Shown in pieces: positions 38,391 to 50,514 of a DNA stretch of 64,000 nt. Source of the stretch: Heterobasidion occidentale (taxonomy: Eukaryota > Basidiomycota > Agaricomycetes > Russulales > Bondarzewiaceae); the NCBI GenBank assembly GCA_039111635.1, contig JBCAQO010000004.1, positions 1,984,001 through 2,048,000 of the forward strand. Direction: 5' to 3'. Below the pieces are notes generated by a model, which was given only the letters and a program-made list of their open reading frames with translations, was not told the origin of the DNA and ran no database searches. A program made the position numbers and the translations under genes. The first letter of the stretch is position 1; each line of letters begins with the position of its first letter.

Positions 38391-41300
38391 ATGAACGCCA
38401 TGACCCATTCCTCTGTACAACAACCTCATGTGTTCCAGGATACGACGCGCAACGCCCGACTGCTTGATGCCGTGATTCGTGGAGACGAAGAGGACGTCCA
38501 GAGACTGCTGGAGGCCCATGCAGATGTCAACGTGACGGACGCTACTGGTCGGTCTGCAATCGCTTGTGCTATAACAGGGGAAAGGCGAGTCTCGGTCTCG
38601 TCGGTGGGCGCAGGACCATTGAGCACTGACGTTGTGACCAGCTGGAGCACTGCCGATGCGTCGGACGCATCCTTCATGACCCCGGGCCGACTGAACGTTA
38701 TTCGGCTCTTGGTCGAGCACCCTCACATCTCATTATACTCGCTCAATGCGCCTCAGGAAGCTATGAACGGCGCGACTCCGCTGGGGGTCGCCACATGGTT
38801 GAACGCGCCGGAGGTCGTCCGTATACTAATTGAGACCAGCGCCGGCGCGGTCTCTGTCAACGGCATGGACAGCCATGGGGCGACGGCGCTGATGTGTAAG
38901 TCTCGGACATGTCTGAGTGTTAGCGAGCACCAAGCTTACCACATTTGAATTCACGCGTCAGATGCCGCTCGCGACGGCACCGTCGAGCTTGTTGAATTTC
39001 TGGTGTGTCACCTTCCCTTCTCTTCCGTCTCACTTGACACCTATTTGCTTGTTCGTGACGCGTCGACTAGTTGTCAAATGGTGCTCGGCCTGATTACAGA
39101 GACAGCAATAATCATACCTCGATTCAGTACTGCCTGAAACACGCCCAGGTCCTATGGCTATGTGAAGATGCCTTGCGGAGACTCAGAACGCGCGAGGCCC
39201 AGGTATGTTCCAGGGTTAGTTCGTAGACGCGTGTTCTGATGCATCCATCTCGCCCTGAAGTCGGATAACAGGCGGAAACTCAGTTCTTCAGCGCTAGCGG
39301 ACGTCGATGCTCTTCTCTTGGACGACGCGCATCTATCTGACATGCACACATATCCTCCACCGCAGCTCTTTACACGCTCGGACATCCTCGTAACGCGTAT
39401 AAATATCATCAATGCGATCATCTCCGCTGACCTGCCCGTTCTCCGCTCTCTTCTCTTCCCACCCCCACTTCCTTCCTCCGATGCGTCACAGAGCTCTCTG
39501 GCCACGCCAGCCCCAGTTCTTGTCAATCACCCCGATGCCCAGGACTGGAGCCCCATCCATTATTGTGTGTCGGTCCGCCTTCCCTCCGTTGATGTTCTCG
39601 ACACGCTCTACCGTGCTGGCGCCGATGTCAGTCTGTTTTCCAAGACTGGAAGCTGCACACCTCTTCACTGTCTCGCACGCAAGAAACGCGGCCCCGATTC
39701 TTTCAGGAGCCCCGCAATGACGCGTTTGTTGTACCAATTTGTTGTGCATATAGTTTGTGATCTAAAAGCGCCCTTGGCGGCGCTTGACCCCAATGGGGAG
39801 ACGTGTATTCATATTGCAGCCGAGCATGGGGATAGCGCGGAGGTGCTTAGAGCCCTTTTAGACTGCGACACTGACGGGTCGGTGAGGGATGTGCGGAACT
39901 CAAGAGGGTCCGTCGTATTTTTGTTGTCGTCGTGTGATCTCTGGCTGATTTTGTTTTTCTGCAGGCTTACTGCTGTCGAAGTCGCGCGATCCGAGTTTCA
40001 CGCACTGTTTGGCACGCATGACGGCAGCCTACGCTCGTCTTCGTCTGCGTCGCTCCGTACAGTCAGGCCACTCCACTCGTACAGCTCCGTGCCCTCGATT
40101 TGTTCATTTGTCACAGAGTCTCCGATCGTCAGACCCCACTTCCCTTTGTCGTACTCGTCGCCCCTTCCTCTCTCCCTTACGAACGCCGAAGACGAGACGC
40201 TTTCGTCCTCTGCGGACCGGATCCTCCGCGACCTCCGCTTTATCTCCAGTGAACTCTGTCAACCTTCCCATACCTTGGTGGCTGACATCGCAAACTTGGA
40301 CAGTGTTCTGAGGAAGACCGCTGCACGGAGTAGCGATTTACTCAGCCGATGGCGCGCAAAGGTAGATGAAGCGAGGGATGGTCTACATGGAGCCCAGGAT
40401 ACATGGGCGAAGATTGATTCGCTTCTGGATACCGTATCTCAGGCTGTCGAGGACAAGGCTGTCAAAGAGCGGGAGGAAAGAGACAGGATTTGGCCTCTAG
40501 AACCTCACGGGCGATCGAGAAGCGGGACTACAGTTTCCGGAGATTCTCAACTGACCGCCGTATCGGACGACAATATTGAGGACGCTGGGAGTGACATTGA
40601 TCGGTATGTCGAGAGTGCGGGCTTGGCTGGTGTTTTGTTCCAAGGTGCTGACGGATGCCCCGGTTGATTTTTCTCAGCTTCGTCGACAACACAGATGCGG
40701 CGTACGGAGGCCTTGCTTGGCCTCCCACATTCGACGCTGACGCCTCTTCCATTCGCAATGGTCGGGTCGTTTCCGACGCAGCGTCCACGAGAGGACTAGG
40801 ACACATGCGTCTCAAGTCTTACAAAAGCACGGGCGACCTTCATCGCACGAGCCCGCCGCTCCTGCAAAGGAGCTCTCCGACGCGCGAGTTGGCACGCAGG
40901 CCGAGGGCTGACACCCTCGTCGGCGTTGTGCGCAACGAAGGGGGCGACGGCGACTCTAGCTCAGGATCCGGAAAGGGCAAGGACGGCGTTCAGACTCAGA
41001 CGCAGAAGGGCGGGACGTCGTCGAGGTTGAAGGCATGGTTCAAGCGGAAGATTCTGTCCGATCGGACGGCAGAGAAGCCGCTCCCTGCGGTGCCGAGGAC
41101 GTCCACGGAGCCGAGGACTTCGTAACGACTCTGTGCGAGAAGGACGAGAGCGCAGAGAAGGAGAGCAGCTCGCCGCCGTCCGAGGAGGAGCAGCGCGTGT
41201 CTTATCGAGCACTCGCGGCTGCTGGCAAGGACCTCGCGCGGATCGACGAATGCATATCGAATGTGAGTCGCTTGTGCTTTCTTTATGGGATGAATCAAAA

Positions 41301-41836
41301 TTAATTTGCGCTGTGGGCATAGACCGACAAGTTCATCGCGTCTGCGTATCGGTGCATCGTGCAGACGGAGCAGAGCATCACGAAGGCCATCAAGGTTCGT
41401 TTCTGGCCTCATGAGCGCTCCGTGCTTCTGCTCACGATCCTTCGCCATTCAATAGACTCGCGAGGCGTTGATCTACGATCACCGTTTTGCGAATACTGTC
41501 GACGCCGGAATCGAAGCCGTCTTTTCTTGGCGGGCATCTGACGCGCCTTCGACCGACGTGATCATCAATCCCATCGACATTGCTCTTCCTCTCAGCGCCG
41601 CTCTGAGCGTGTCTGTGAACTCGTCAGCAGGCTCCTCGGTGGCGTCGCTGTCTTCGACTCTGGATACCGAGGATTTCGACGAGGAAGACACGCGGGCGCT
41701 GCAGCGTCTGCTGAAGCGCAAGATCGCAGGTAAGGTGGACCTCGCGCTGGAGGAGGTCGAGAAGGTGGAGGTGTGGCTGAAGGTGGTGAAGAGCGTAGTG
41801 AGGGGTGTACAGAGACGCGTGGATGTCGTGTTGTAG
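38391..41836 (+). CDS. Ankyrin-repeat protein
   Basis: Exons 38391-38895, 38962-39002, 39071-39202, 39261-39907, 39965-40603, 40678-41262, then two more ending at 41836. Ankyrin units are visible as RLLDAVIRGDEEDVQRLLEA, NGATPLGVATWLNAPEVVRI, GATALMYAARDGTVELVEFL (made by the first splice), NHTSIQYCLKHAQ, DWSPIHYCVSVRLPSVDVL, TPLHCLARKK and GETCIHIAAEHGDSAEVLRA. Then come a Ser-rich linker, a helical part (SRWRAKVDEARDGLHGAQDT) and a C-terminal helical domain (TDKFIASAYRCIVQTEQS, LQRLLKRKIAGKVDLALEEV). The frame that gives KAWFKRKILSDRTAEKPLPA hits a stop at 41123; the continuation EDFVTTLCEKDESAEKE is in another frame, so one base is shifted near 41070-41120. A scaffold role is inferred from the repeats. 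Confidence 0.8.
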
Positions 41837-41941
41837 TGCGAATGTAGCAAAAGACCTTGGGATCCACGTGATCTCGTTGGACGGTTCCCGCTGCTTGATG
41901 GTGATGACCTGTGTAGATTATTGTGTATTTATAGCTGTGAG

Positions 41942-41965
41942 TCGCTCGCTCGCTCGCTCGCTCGA
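41942..41965 (+). repeat. (GCTC)n microsatellite in the 3' flank of the ankyrin gene
   Basis: About five to six perfect copies of the tetranucleotide CTCG just after the stop codon region. Likely a polymorphic simple repeat. Confidence 0.8.
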
Positions 41966-42123
41966 CGACAATGTCGGACAGAGGGACGGACTCGTCGAGT
42001 CAGTTCAGGGGGCGAGTCACGTGCGTCGGAGCAGCGCCACCGGAGACGGACTGCATCGTGTTTCAAACCGAGAGGGAAAGCAAACCGAGTGCCCAAGCAA
42101 GTTCAAGCCAGACGTTCAGGCCG

Positions 42124-43868
42124 ATGGCAGCCTCAGTTCAAAGGTAAATCAGGGTCACACATCCCCGTCCCCTCCCTCATCCCCTCCTCCCACCCGCAGC
42201 CACAACCCCCTCCAGGATCCCACCGTCGACCATCCCCATGTCGACCCCAACGCTCAGGTCCGTCTTTCCTCTTGCTTGATTTCACCGTCCTCCTCACCCC
42301 ATCCTCGTTCTTCCCTGCACTTCGCGGATCGTGGACTGGACTGTGCAGTCGCTTAATCAGGCGCTGGACCCACATCTTTCCCAAGTCGGCCTTGACTCGA
42401 GGCAGCACTATCATTACTCCCCCGCGCACATCATCACCCAAGATCACGGCAGCCAGGCACATCGCTCTGATCACCTTGCTTTCTACACAAACACACATGA
42501 GTTGTCCGCACAGTCCGTCGATCGCCAACAGACATCGTCCGCCCCGAAGCGCAAGCAGGTAGAGACCCCCTATGGCCCCAGCGCTGGCAAGAAACGCAGA
42601 CAAGGGGATGGCGATTTCGATCCTGATCCCGATGTAGATAACCCAGATGGCGACGACGGCGGCGGCGGGTCGGGCGCAAGGCATTGGACGGACGAGGAGA
42701 AAACGAAGCTGTTCAATTGGCTCATGGGTCCGGGGGAGGACGAGCACTTTGACGCTCTTCGAACGAAGAAGAACACTTGCTTTCGAGACGTGAGTCTGGC
42801 GCCGCACCACTTCTCTGACGACAGCGTACTGAATTGACTCTAAAATGGGCCATAGTGCGCGCTCGATGCCTTTGGAGGACGGAAGACGTTCCTCGCCGTC
42901 AAGGGCTGCTATGAGCGCAATTTCGTCGTCTTCAAGCAGATATACGCATTCGAAACTTTCACGACCCACATGCAACACAATAACGTCGATTCTGAGAGCG
43001 AGGTTGATAGGTTGAGGGAGTATGAGCGGCGTATCTACGCGGCTCGAAAAGCTGGCTTCCATGTTGGCAACCTATCGTCGCGGATCCTCGATCACTGGCA
43101 CCGCATGGGATGGTACAACGTCTTTTTCCAAAGGCATGTCTCGGTATTGTCTACGTATACACCGCCTGGTTCTGACGCCGTTGATCATCACAGATGGAAC
43201 GGTGACCCTGGCGTACGTCGTCCTCCTGGCCGCGCACGCACTATGGGTCCTCCCTCCACAGTTCCAATGCTCGCTCAAGTACCCGAAGAGCCCCATATCG
43301 AGCCTGCCATTCGCAACGAGGGACCACCCGTCCATGACCACGCCGTTGCTGGGCCATCTCATGAACGTACTTATGAACACGATCACCATTCCTCCGCCTA
43401 TCCTACTCATGATCCTGGCGAGTCGATGCCCTCGCCACCCCACACACCCAGTACCGTCCCCGCAAACCAGCAATATGCTGGGGCACATGGGTATGCCGTC
43501 CGACTGCGGCAGGGCCGACCGCGGTCCCTGGTCCTGTAGACCAGAACATGGCGAACTTCGCGACCATGGCGCAGACGATGATGTCCGCTTGCATGAGACT
43601 TCTCCAAGCCCAGTCTGAGGATAGCAAGATCCGCCTCGAGTACCTTCGCAGGCGAGAGGAGAGGGAGGAAGAGGAAAGTCGCGTGCGTGCCGAGGCGGAG
43701 AAGCGACGCCAAGAGAGGGAAGCGGCAGAATGGGAGCGTTTGCAGCGCGACGCAAAGGTGAAACAGCGATCCGAGCTCGCTACCGAGCTGTTGTCCAATC
43801 CCAGCGTGGATGGAGGCGTCCGACAGGCCGCCGGGGAATATTTGAAGAAACTGTTCGCAAACGACTGA
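42124..43868 (+). CDS. Myb/SANT-like DNA-binding protein with C-terminal coiled coil
   Basis: Exons 42124-42143, 42200-42257, 42349-42789, 42856-43133 and 43194-43868. The small first two exons were chosen because they are the only upstream path with matching phases (MAASVQ then SHNPLQDP). A basic patch APKRKQVETPYGP and KKRRQ may be a nuclear signal. The core reads ARHWTDEEKTKLFNWLMG and CALDAFGGRKTFLAVKGCY, a Myb/SANT-like fold, followed by the helical EVDRLREYERRIYAARKAG. Intron 4 has a GC donor. The C-terminus is a long charged coiled coil (EEREEEESRVRAEAEKRR) and ends YLKKLFAND. Between GAHGYAV and PTAAGPTAVPGPVDQN the frame changes near 43497-43510, so a one-base indel is likely. Transcription role is inferred. 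Confidence 0.75.
43134..43193 (+). other. GC-AG intron in the Myb/SANT-like gene
   Basis: The exon ends TTCCAAAG and the intron starts GCATGT and ends ATCACAG (60 nt). The join gives FFQRWNGDPG in frame. Using the GT two bases later leads to a stop. Confidence 0.7.
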
Positions 43869-44313
43869 CTGATGATGGACTCTGTGGGCTCTGTAGGCTT
43901 GGGATTGTAAAGTGAGTTTGTGTATTGTTCGAACATCTGGAGGGGGGTCCAATCAGGTGACTGTTACAACGAAGTCTGTAGCATACGCCTTGTCATTTCA
44001 GATACTTTTACGGCCTTCTCCTCGTGCGCTTGATTTGTTTGTTTCTTCTAGGGCAGGGACACGTACTATGATGTGGAATGACACACTAACGACAACTTTC
44101 GGAGGACAATTTGGACCTTGTTGAGATCGCACGTGATGAAGACGCGCTACGCGTGTTGGACGTTTGACTCCTGACGCGTCGTCTTCTCTGCTTCACCACA
44201 ACCATCTAAGGCGATCCCGCCGCTCACTCAACACATAGGGCTGGTCCATCTTAATTGACTCGATCATATTCCTTTGACGGAGACGCCTTCAAGACATCCT
44301 CAGGATCTCCGAC

Positions 44314-45167
44314 ATGCGTTTCTTACAGGCTATCTTCACCACGCTGGTCGTGGGCACTGGGTTTTCTCGTGCATCTCTGTACACAACTCAACCTGTTTCG
44401 GGCACAGTGTTTCACGCGGGAGAATTATCAATAGTCTCATGGATTGACAACGGGACCAGCCCGGCTCTTGCGGAGTTGAAGCCGCTGAAACTTGAGCTCT
44501 ATGGTACAGCAGACGTATGTCGAGATCTCCTCTCCTCTCCTCTCCAGACTAGCATTGATTCAAACAACTTTTATATTCTATAGACGTTGATGGGAACGCT
44601 TGCGACGAACATAGATCCCACAAGTTTATTGTACAACATCACCATCTCACCCTCCGTGGGCCCCTCCGGTTCAGACTAGTCGGTGTTCTATCTTGATACG
44701 AACTAGCCCGCCGGTCTCACCGTTCTGCATATTTGCACAGTTATCTCCGTTTCGTATGCGAGGATCCTCCACTGAAATTCTACAGCGCCAAATTTATCAT
44801 CGACGGCGCGTCCGCCGGGCCTGCTTCCGTCAGCTCTGGAAGCGTCAACACTGCATCCAGCAATTCTACTGCAAGTCAAAGCGCTTTGGACAAACTGCAA
44901 CACGGCACGCCGACTGCCGCGGCGGCTTCGACGTCCTACAAAATATACCCGCTCGTCACCATGATCACCGCGAACGCGACGACACCAACGCAGGGTCACC
45001 CCACGCCCGCGCCGTCGAGCGCTTCTTCTCTAACGGCGCCGACGCAATCAGGCAGGACGGTGGCGCAGACAAATTCGGCGGCGGGACGGATGGACATGGA
45101 GAAGATCAAGTTTAGGCTTGTGTTCATTCTGTGGCCGGCGTTGATGGGGATCACGATGGCGATGTGA
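44314..45167 (+). CDS. KNH/Kre9-like Ser/Thr-rich GPI-anchored surface protein
   Basis: Exons 44314-44514, 44584-44678 and 44741-45167; 240 residues. The N-terminus MRFLQAIFTTLVVGTGFSRA is a signal peptide. An Ig-like KNH domain follows: QPVSGTVFHAGELSIVSW, PLKLELYGTADTLMGTLATN, and after the second splice YYLRFVCEDPPLKFYSAKF. The rest is a Ser/Thr/Ala-rich stalk expected to be O-mannosylated. The end is a basic spacer and hydrophobic tail (FRLVFILWPALMGITMAM), typical for GPI attachment. Such proteins are common cell-wall or plasma-membrane proteins of mushrooms; the exact role is unknown. A (TCCTC)n tract lies in intron 1. Confidence 0.85.
44527..44545 (+). repeat. Short (TCCTC)n tract in intron 1 of the KNH-like gene
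   Basis: Four near-perfect copies of CTCCT just after the donor. Simple sequence, no coding effect seen. Confidence 0.6.
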
Positions 45168-45548
45168 GCATCGAGCTGCAAGCGGGAAGCGGTCGACGAC
45201 ATGGATCGAACAGCCTCTATTGTATTCATACTATACTTCATCACTAACCGTGTATCGCATAGCTAGCTGTATTAACATGTTATACTAGGTCTTTTGGGTG
45301 AATGGACTCCCGGACGACTGGAGTACAGACCATCCGGTCAGATCTTCTCTTGAATTGCAGGTGAAAGCCTTGAGTGAGAATCTAGGAAGGGAATAAAAGC
45401 GCGAGCCGCTAGAAGAAGCAGTGGAAGTCAGAAGCGTTGTTTGTGTTTGTTGAAAGTCAAGGCTATTGCACAACAAGTGCAAATATGATGGTCATTACTG
45501 TCCGAAGGCCCACTGGTTACTCATTATTAGCGCAGCTCGTATAGCACG

Positions 45549-47337
45549 ATGTCGCTCCTCGCGCCCATCATCTGCGACAATGGAACCGGATACTCGAAAG
45601 TAGGGTATGCAAATTGCTATCAAAATGTTTGGCGTATGTGGAAAGCTCACCAAGACATCGATGACCCATAGCTTTGCAGGAAACTCGGACCCGTCCTTGT
45701 TAGTGACTGAATCGCATGTTCTCCAATATCTGATCCAAACTCCGAGTACGTTCGTGCGCATTACACAGTGTCTTTCCGACCGCGATCGCCACACGCGGAC
45801 CCGCCTCGCAGGGAAGCCGGACAGGTCCTGCCGTGCCGGCAAAGCCTGGCAACCTCGCGTCCAAACGTGGTGTCGAGGACCTTGATTTCTTCATCGGAGA
45901 CGAGGCGCTTGCGAACGCCAAAACCCCCGGATACGGCATAAATTATCCAATTCGCCATGGTCAGATTGATAACTGGGATTACATGGAGCGTTATTGGGAG
46001 CAGACCATCTTCAAGTATCTTCGTGCAGAGCCTGAGGATCACTACTTTCTCTTGGTAAGTCGTATCTCCTGTGTACATAACTTGTCGTTGATCTTTGCGC
46101 CTGATTCCAGACTGAACCTCCTCTCAACCCTCCCGAGAATCGCGAGCAGACCGCAGAAATCTTTTTCGAGTCCTTCAATATCCAAGGGCTGTATATCGCT
46201 GTTCAAGCTGTTCTTGCCCTTGCGGCCTCGTGGTCCTCAAACCGAGTCACTGACCGTACACTGACTGGTACTGTCATCGACTCCGGCGATGGTGTTACGC
46301 ACGTCATTCCTTGCGCTGAGGGTTATGTCATCGGCAGTGCCATTAAGCACATTCCTATCGCCGGTCGCGATATCTCGCAGTTTGTACTCAACCTGATGCG
46401 TGAGCGTGGAGAGATGGCGAACGTGCCTCCGGAGGACCAACTCAAGGTTGCGGGCAAAGTGAAGGAAAACTACAGCTATGTATGCCAAGATATCGTGAAG
46501 GAATTCCGGAAGTACGATGCCGAGCCATACAAGTACTTTGAGAGGTACGAGGGCGAGTACTCCGTTACTGGGAGGGTACGTTCAGGCTTTGAGGGATGGC
46601 TCACGCGTAATATCTGCTGATACTGGGCCTGATCGTAGAAATATTCCGTGGACGTAGGCTACGAGCGATTCCTTGCCCCTGAAATCTTTTTCAACCCCGA
46701 AATCTACTCCTCGGACTTTTTGACTCCACTGCCAGAAATTGTCGACGGCGTCATCCAAGCTTCCCCCATCGACGTTCGAAGAGGCTTGTATAAGGTCAGC
46801 TGTCACGCTGTTCTTCCATATCAGTTCCCTACATTAATACATCATTATCTCTTAGAACATTGTTCTCTCTGGAGGCTCAACAATGTTCCAACACTTTGGT
46901 CAACGTTTGAAACGTGACTTGAAGCAGCTGGTTGATCAGCGTTTGGAGGCGAGCGCCGTTTCGAGCGGCAGCGTGCAGAGGGTGAGTCCTTCATGATTAT
47001 GATAGAAGCATGACGATTCAAAATGCATCTATGTTCAGTCTTCAGGTGTTGAGGTCGATGTTATCTCACACAAACGCCAGCGGCAAGTCTCCTCGTTAAT
47101 TTCCCAAATTTCCTCACTTACGTCCCCGCAATCTCACTATGGCCATACAGCTATGCTGTATGGTTTGGCGGCTCTCTTCTTGCATCTCTTGTAAGCCCAT
47201 TCGTCGTGCAGATACTTATAAGCTCTCATAAACCTCTTCAGCCCGAGTTCTATTCGTCGTGTCATACCAAGGCACAGTACGATGAGATTGGCCCAAGCAT
47301 CTGCAGGCGTTACCAGATATTCGGCAGTGCGACGTAG
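45549..47337 (+). CDS. arp3: Actin-related protein 3 (Arp2/3 complex)
   Basis: Start ATG 45549, stop TAG 47335-47337, about eight exons. Arp3 and Arp2 form the template on which the complex nucleates branched actin. The first splices give [18 protein letters not shown] and then VFPTAIAT, the phosphate-1 loop and D-loop region. Further signatures are [89 protein letters not shown] (phosphate-2 loop), [32 protein letters not shown] (adenosine site), [13 protein letters not shown] and the C-terminal [19 protein letters not shown]. This Arp3-specific tail and the PENREQTAE context separate it from actin and Arp2. Confidence 0.95.
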
Positions 47338-47446
47338 AGCAGAGTTTCTGGAAGTAATGTACGTTTTGTCAGCTCATGGACGATGGAAACCCAAATTGTT
47401 TCTGAAAAGTGCTCCGCGACTCCCGCGGACGAGTGCATGAAAGGCT

Positions 47447-48723
47447 ATGGCTGAAAGGTTGAGAAGCTTCCGCCTTCGGACGTCAGATAACATTTCTCAC
47501 AAATTCGAGCCCCTCTTTCCGCCACCGTGTTCTCATCGGCCACAGGACTATCAAGACATGCTGCTATTTGACCGGACGGACGGACCATCGTCTTTGCATC
47601 GTTTCTTCATTGACCTCCATGCTAACGACCATAACCCTGTCCTCCCCGGGGCCGTCCTTGGTTTGCATCTCTTTTCGAGAACACCTCTCAATCGGATCAA
47701 TGCGCCGCCACCGACCGCGGGGCAGAAGGTGAGGACTTCGGGATTGGCGAAGATGATGGAAAGAACTGCGGAGCCTTCGGCGCGCGAGGTCGACGTTGCG
47801 ACGTGGAATTCAAGACGGGAATACGATTGGCCAGAGCTCAAGCCCACGTTGCATGAGTACCGAACTCCCGTAAATAGTCGGGACGCAGTTCAGGTTTCCG
47901 TCTCGTGAGTTTACTCGTTGTCCCTCGCCGATCGCCGTTGCTCATACTGGCAGATCTGAAAATTGGCTACGGCACGCGGAATTGCTGGTAAGTTCTGAAT
48001 CGTCACTCGTGCTCCCGAGGTCTATTCATCTACCACATTAATTTTCTTTCCACGCTCTCGGCGATGATTATCATGCGCCCGTTTGGCGCTATCACTTCGA
48101 CGTTCCTGCTATAAAGATCGAGGTGCGCAGGGAGGTCGAGATCAGCGCGTACTCCACGGACAGCAGCGAGGCTTTGTTCAAGGGCTTCACTCTCCCCTTG
48201 CAATCAGACGTCCCTCTTCGTCCTTCGACGAGCCGCTCTTGTCGGCGCTTTCAAGCGTGGTCTACCCCTTGTCTCCGTCCACCATCCCGGTGTTACCGAA
48301 GGGCGCGCCTGGCTCCAAGCCGAGCTCGTTCAGAAGTCCACTGCTGTACAGCGCATGGCTGCCGGTAATAGTGACGGAATGAGCAACGGTTTGGAGTGGC
48401 TTAAGCGCGAGATCGGGAAGGTCCGCTCGCCAAGGGTGATTCCGAGTCCGGATAGCACGCTGGGTATCAGCGAGGAGCTTGGAAGCATGATGGTGGAATT
48501 CGATGAGGACGAGAATTTCGTGCTGACGCATAGCCGGAAGGCGGCTTCTTCTGCGGAACGGGGCGATGACGCTGACGATGCTGTTGACGCGGACAACGAC
48601 GATGCGATGTCTCGGTCGACGTCGCAGAATGAGGGGGACGAGTCGGGGGCATCGATATCGACTACCGTCGTCTGGGGATTGCGAACAAGAAGCGCTGAAC
48701 GTAGATCAGCGTGGATGGGGTAA
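47447..48723 (+). CDS. Unknown protein, splice structure uncertain
   Basis: A 153-codon frame (47447-47908) starting MAERLRSFRLRTSDNISHKF contains HRFFIDLHANDHNPVLPG and DWPELKPTLHEYRTP. After likely introns come DDYHAPVWRYHFDVPAIKIE and EVEISAYSTDSSEALFKGF, then a last part ending at 48723 with SNGLEWLKREIGKVRSPRV and an acidic tail (ERGDDADDAVDADNDDAM). Pieces look coding by composition but I cannot name a family. Between 48200 and 48360 all three plus frames are open and the true one is unclear, so the end of the model is tentative. Confidence 0.4.
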
Positions 48724-49253
48724 GCTGCGGGACACTCAGGCAGTGGAAGACACGGAGCGGTTCCACGAGATCTTAGAGCCCTGGATGAAGACTCGAAGAG
48801 CAGCGAGTCAATGTTGGGTTGCGGGATGCACAGGCACAGTTGAAGGGCCGTGGCCGTTCAGGTAGGTTGTGAGAGGATAGCAGTGCATTGAATCTATAAA
48901 GTATTGGTTTCTAGCATGTCACGACGTTGTCTACAGATCATGCACGACAGTGAGCGACTGCCAATCACTAGGCTCAAGGCTGCTCAAGGTTGTCGGAGTG
49001 TATGCGAGTCCTTACTAAGTCCTTACGCAAGGCACTGCCGTCTCTTGCACGCTGACCTTCTGAAAGCAGCCAGTCTAAGTGTCGAATTTGGACGCAGACG
49101 AACAGTTGATACATCAGGGTCCGGTAGGTTTCTATCTTGCTTTCTCCGTTGTTAATCTCAACTCATACCGCCCATGTCCCGCGCTACAGAATCTCGTGAC
49201 GGCTACCTTGTCACATTTTCTACATTGAAAGATCGACGTCCCACTATATATAT
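48724..49253. other. Gene-free stretch
   Basis: About 530 bp with short frames only. Just before 49254 there is an AT-rich run (TATATATAT) that could serve as promoter sequence for the next gene. Confidence 0.4.
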
Positions 49254-50514
49254 ATGCCTCCCACAGCGACACTTGGCGACCCCAGGGCCAAAGTACATAG
49301 TGAAGCCCAATCCCTGCTATTGAACAAAAGGGAGGTTGAAGGCTGTATATACCCCAAGCCCGAAGCAATAGGCATTGCCGCCGGTAAGGGTGAATTCTTG
49401 ATGCTTCCCGCAGTTATTGATATTAGCTGTATAGATACCCATGGGTTCACTGCCTTTGAAACCAACTCCACCAGAATCGGGGACATCTGTCCTACAAGTG
49501 AACCTTTCTATGCACTCGTTCCATCGCAATCGGCCGGTGCCATATTGCCTGATCAACATGTCTTGAAGCTGCCGGAGTACCTTACTGCGCCCTTGCACCA
49601 AAAGCTCAAGAAGGAGCAAGAAGAGAAGGTGGAACTCAGGGCTCAGCATCACGCTATGCAGGAGACGATCAATGCAATAGCAGAGCAGGCGAGAGAGAAA
49701 GACAAGCAGATAAATGAGTTAAAGAAGTGTGTGGAAGAGTTAGTAAAGCGGGAGAGTGAGAAAGAGAAGAGGGAAGGGGAGAGGAACAAGAGGGAAAGTG
49801 CGAGGGATAAGAGGGAAAGGGAGAATGACGAGAAGATGAATGAGTTAATTGAGCAAGGAAGGGTGAGGGAAAGGGAGAATGACGAGAAGATGAATGAGTT
49901 AATGAGCAAGGAAGGGTGAGGGAAAGGGAGAATGACGAGAAGATGAATGAGTTAAGTGAGCAAGGAAGGGAGAGAGATGAGCAGATAAGTACCCTAACAC
50001 GGATCCTCTATGAGACACGCCAATCGCTGTCTGGCGCAGATGCAGAGTCCGAATGGATTGTGGTGGGGGTAAGTGCATCTTGATTTTATCTCAATGTCAC
50101 CTCACTCAACGGTGATTCTAGGATACACCTCGACTGGACGGGATCAAGTTACGAAACATACTTGATGTTGCAATGGCAAGACTTGCTATAGCTGCACACC
50201 TAACCGACAAGTTTTCTGATGCTTCAATCGTATGGCGGGATTCCCTGGGAACTTCAGCCGACACCGCGACCAGGAGGGCAATCGCCGAAGGGCTTCTAAG
50301 CCGAGAGGGTCTACAGCTTTCAGAGTCAATTAAAAATCTTCGCAAATCTCGCCAGGGGATGGACTTGGTTGTGGAGAAGTTCTCTAAGATCCGATCTCGA
50401 GGTGATAGTGTGGCTCACCAGGCACGACCCATCCGCGTGTTGAATGATACTGCTGTGCAGCGTTCGCAAATCGAGGGAATGGGCCTAGTTGCAGAGGTAG
50501 CATACGACCATTGA
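49254..50514 (+). CDS. Unknown coiled-coil protein with coding minisatellite
   Basis: The first exon starts MPPTATLGDPRAKVHSEAQS and has a globular-looking part (YPKPEAIGIAAGKGEFLMLP, STRIGDICPTSEPFYALVP) that I do not recognise. From about residue 120 a highly charged coiled coil begins (KKEQEEKVELRAQHHAMQ...). A 54-nt repeat runs from 49811 to 49971; the middle unit has 53 nt, which makes the frame end at a TGA at 49917. The frame restored beyond the repeat reads REIQ-like NELSEQGRERDEQISTL and ESEWIVVG, then splices at ~50069 to a second exon (from ~50126) with LDVAMARLAIAAHLTDKFSD and ESIKNLRKSRQGMDLVVEKF, ending at 50514. So either the protein is truncated at 221 residues or one base is lost in the sequence. 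Confidence 0.55.
49811..49971 (+). repeat. Three-copy 54-nt coding minisatellite with one 53-nt unit
   Basis: Units at 49811-49864, 49865-49917 and 49918-49971. They share GAGGGAAAGGGAGAATGACG and AAGATGAATGAGTTAA and differ mainly around TTAATTGAGC, TTAATGAGC and TTAAGTGAGC. The unit encodes about 18 residues of coiled coil (RERENDEKMNELIEQGRV). The one-base loss in unit 2 shifts the frame. Confidence 0.9.

Noticed and set aside
41479..41867. Minus-strand frames at the 3' end of the ankyrin gene
   Set aside because: Low-complexity Ser/Thr/Pro translation opposite a coherent helical domain on the plus strand.
42133..43062. 309-codon minus-strand frame over the Myb/SANT-like gene
   Set aside because: The plus strand has matching splice phases and a DNA-binding motif in order; the minus frame is its shadow.
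49811..49971. Repeat array as a possible CRISPR
   Set aside because: Units are contiguous with no spacers, lie in a coding frame and the genome is eukaryotic.
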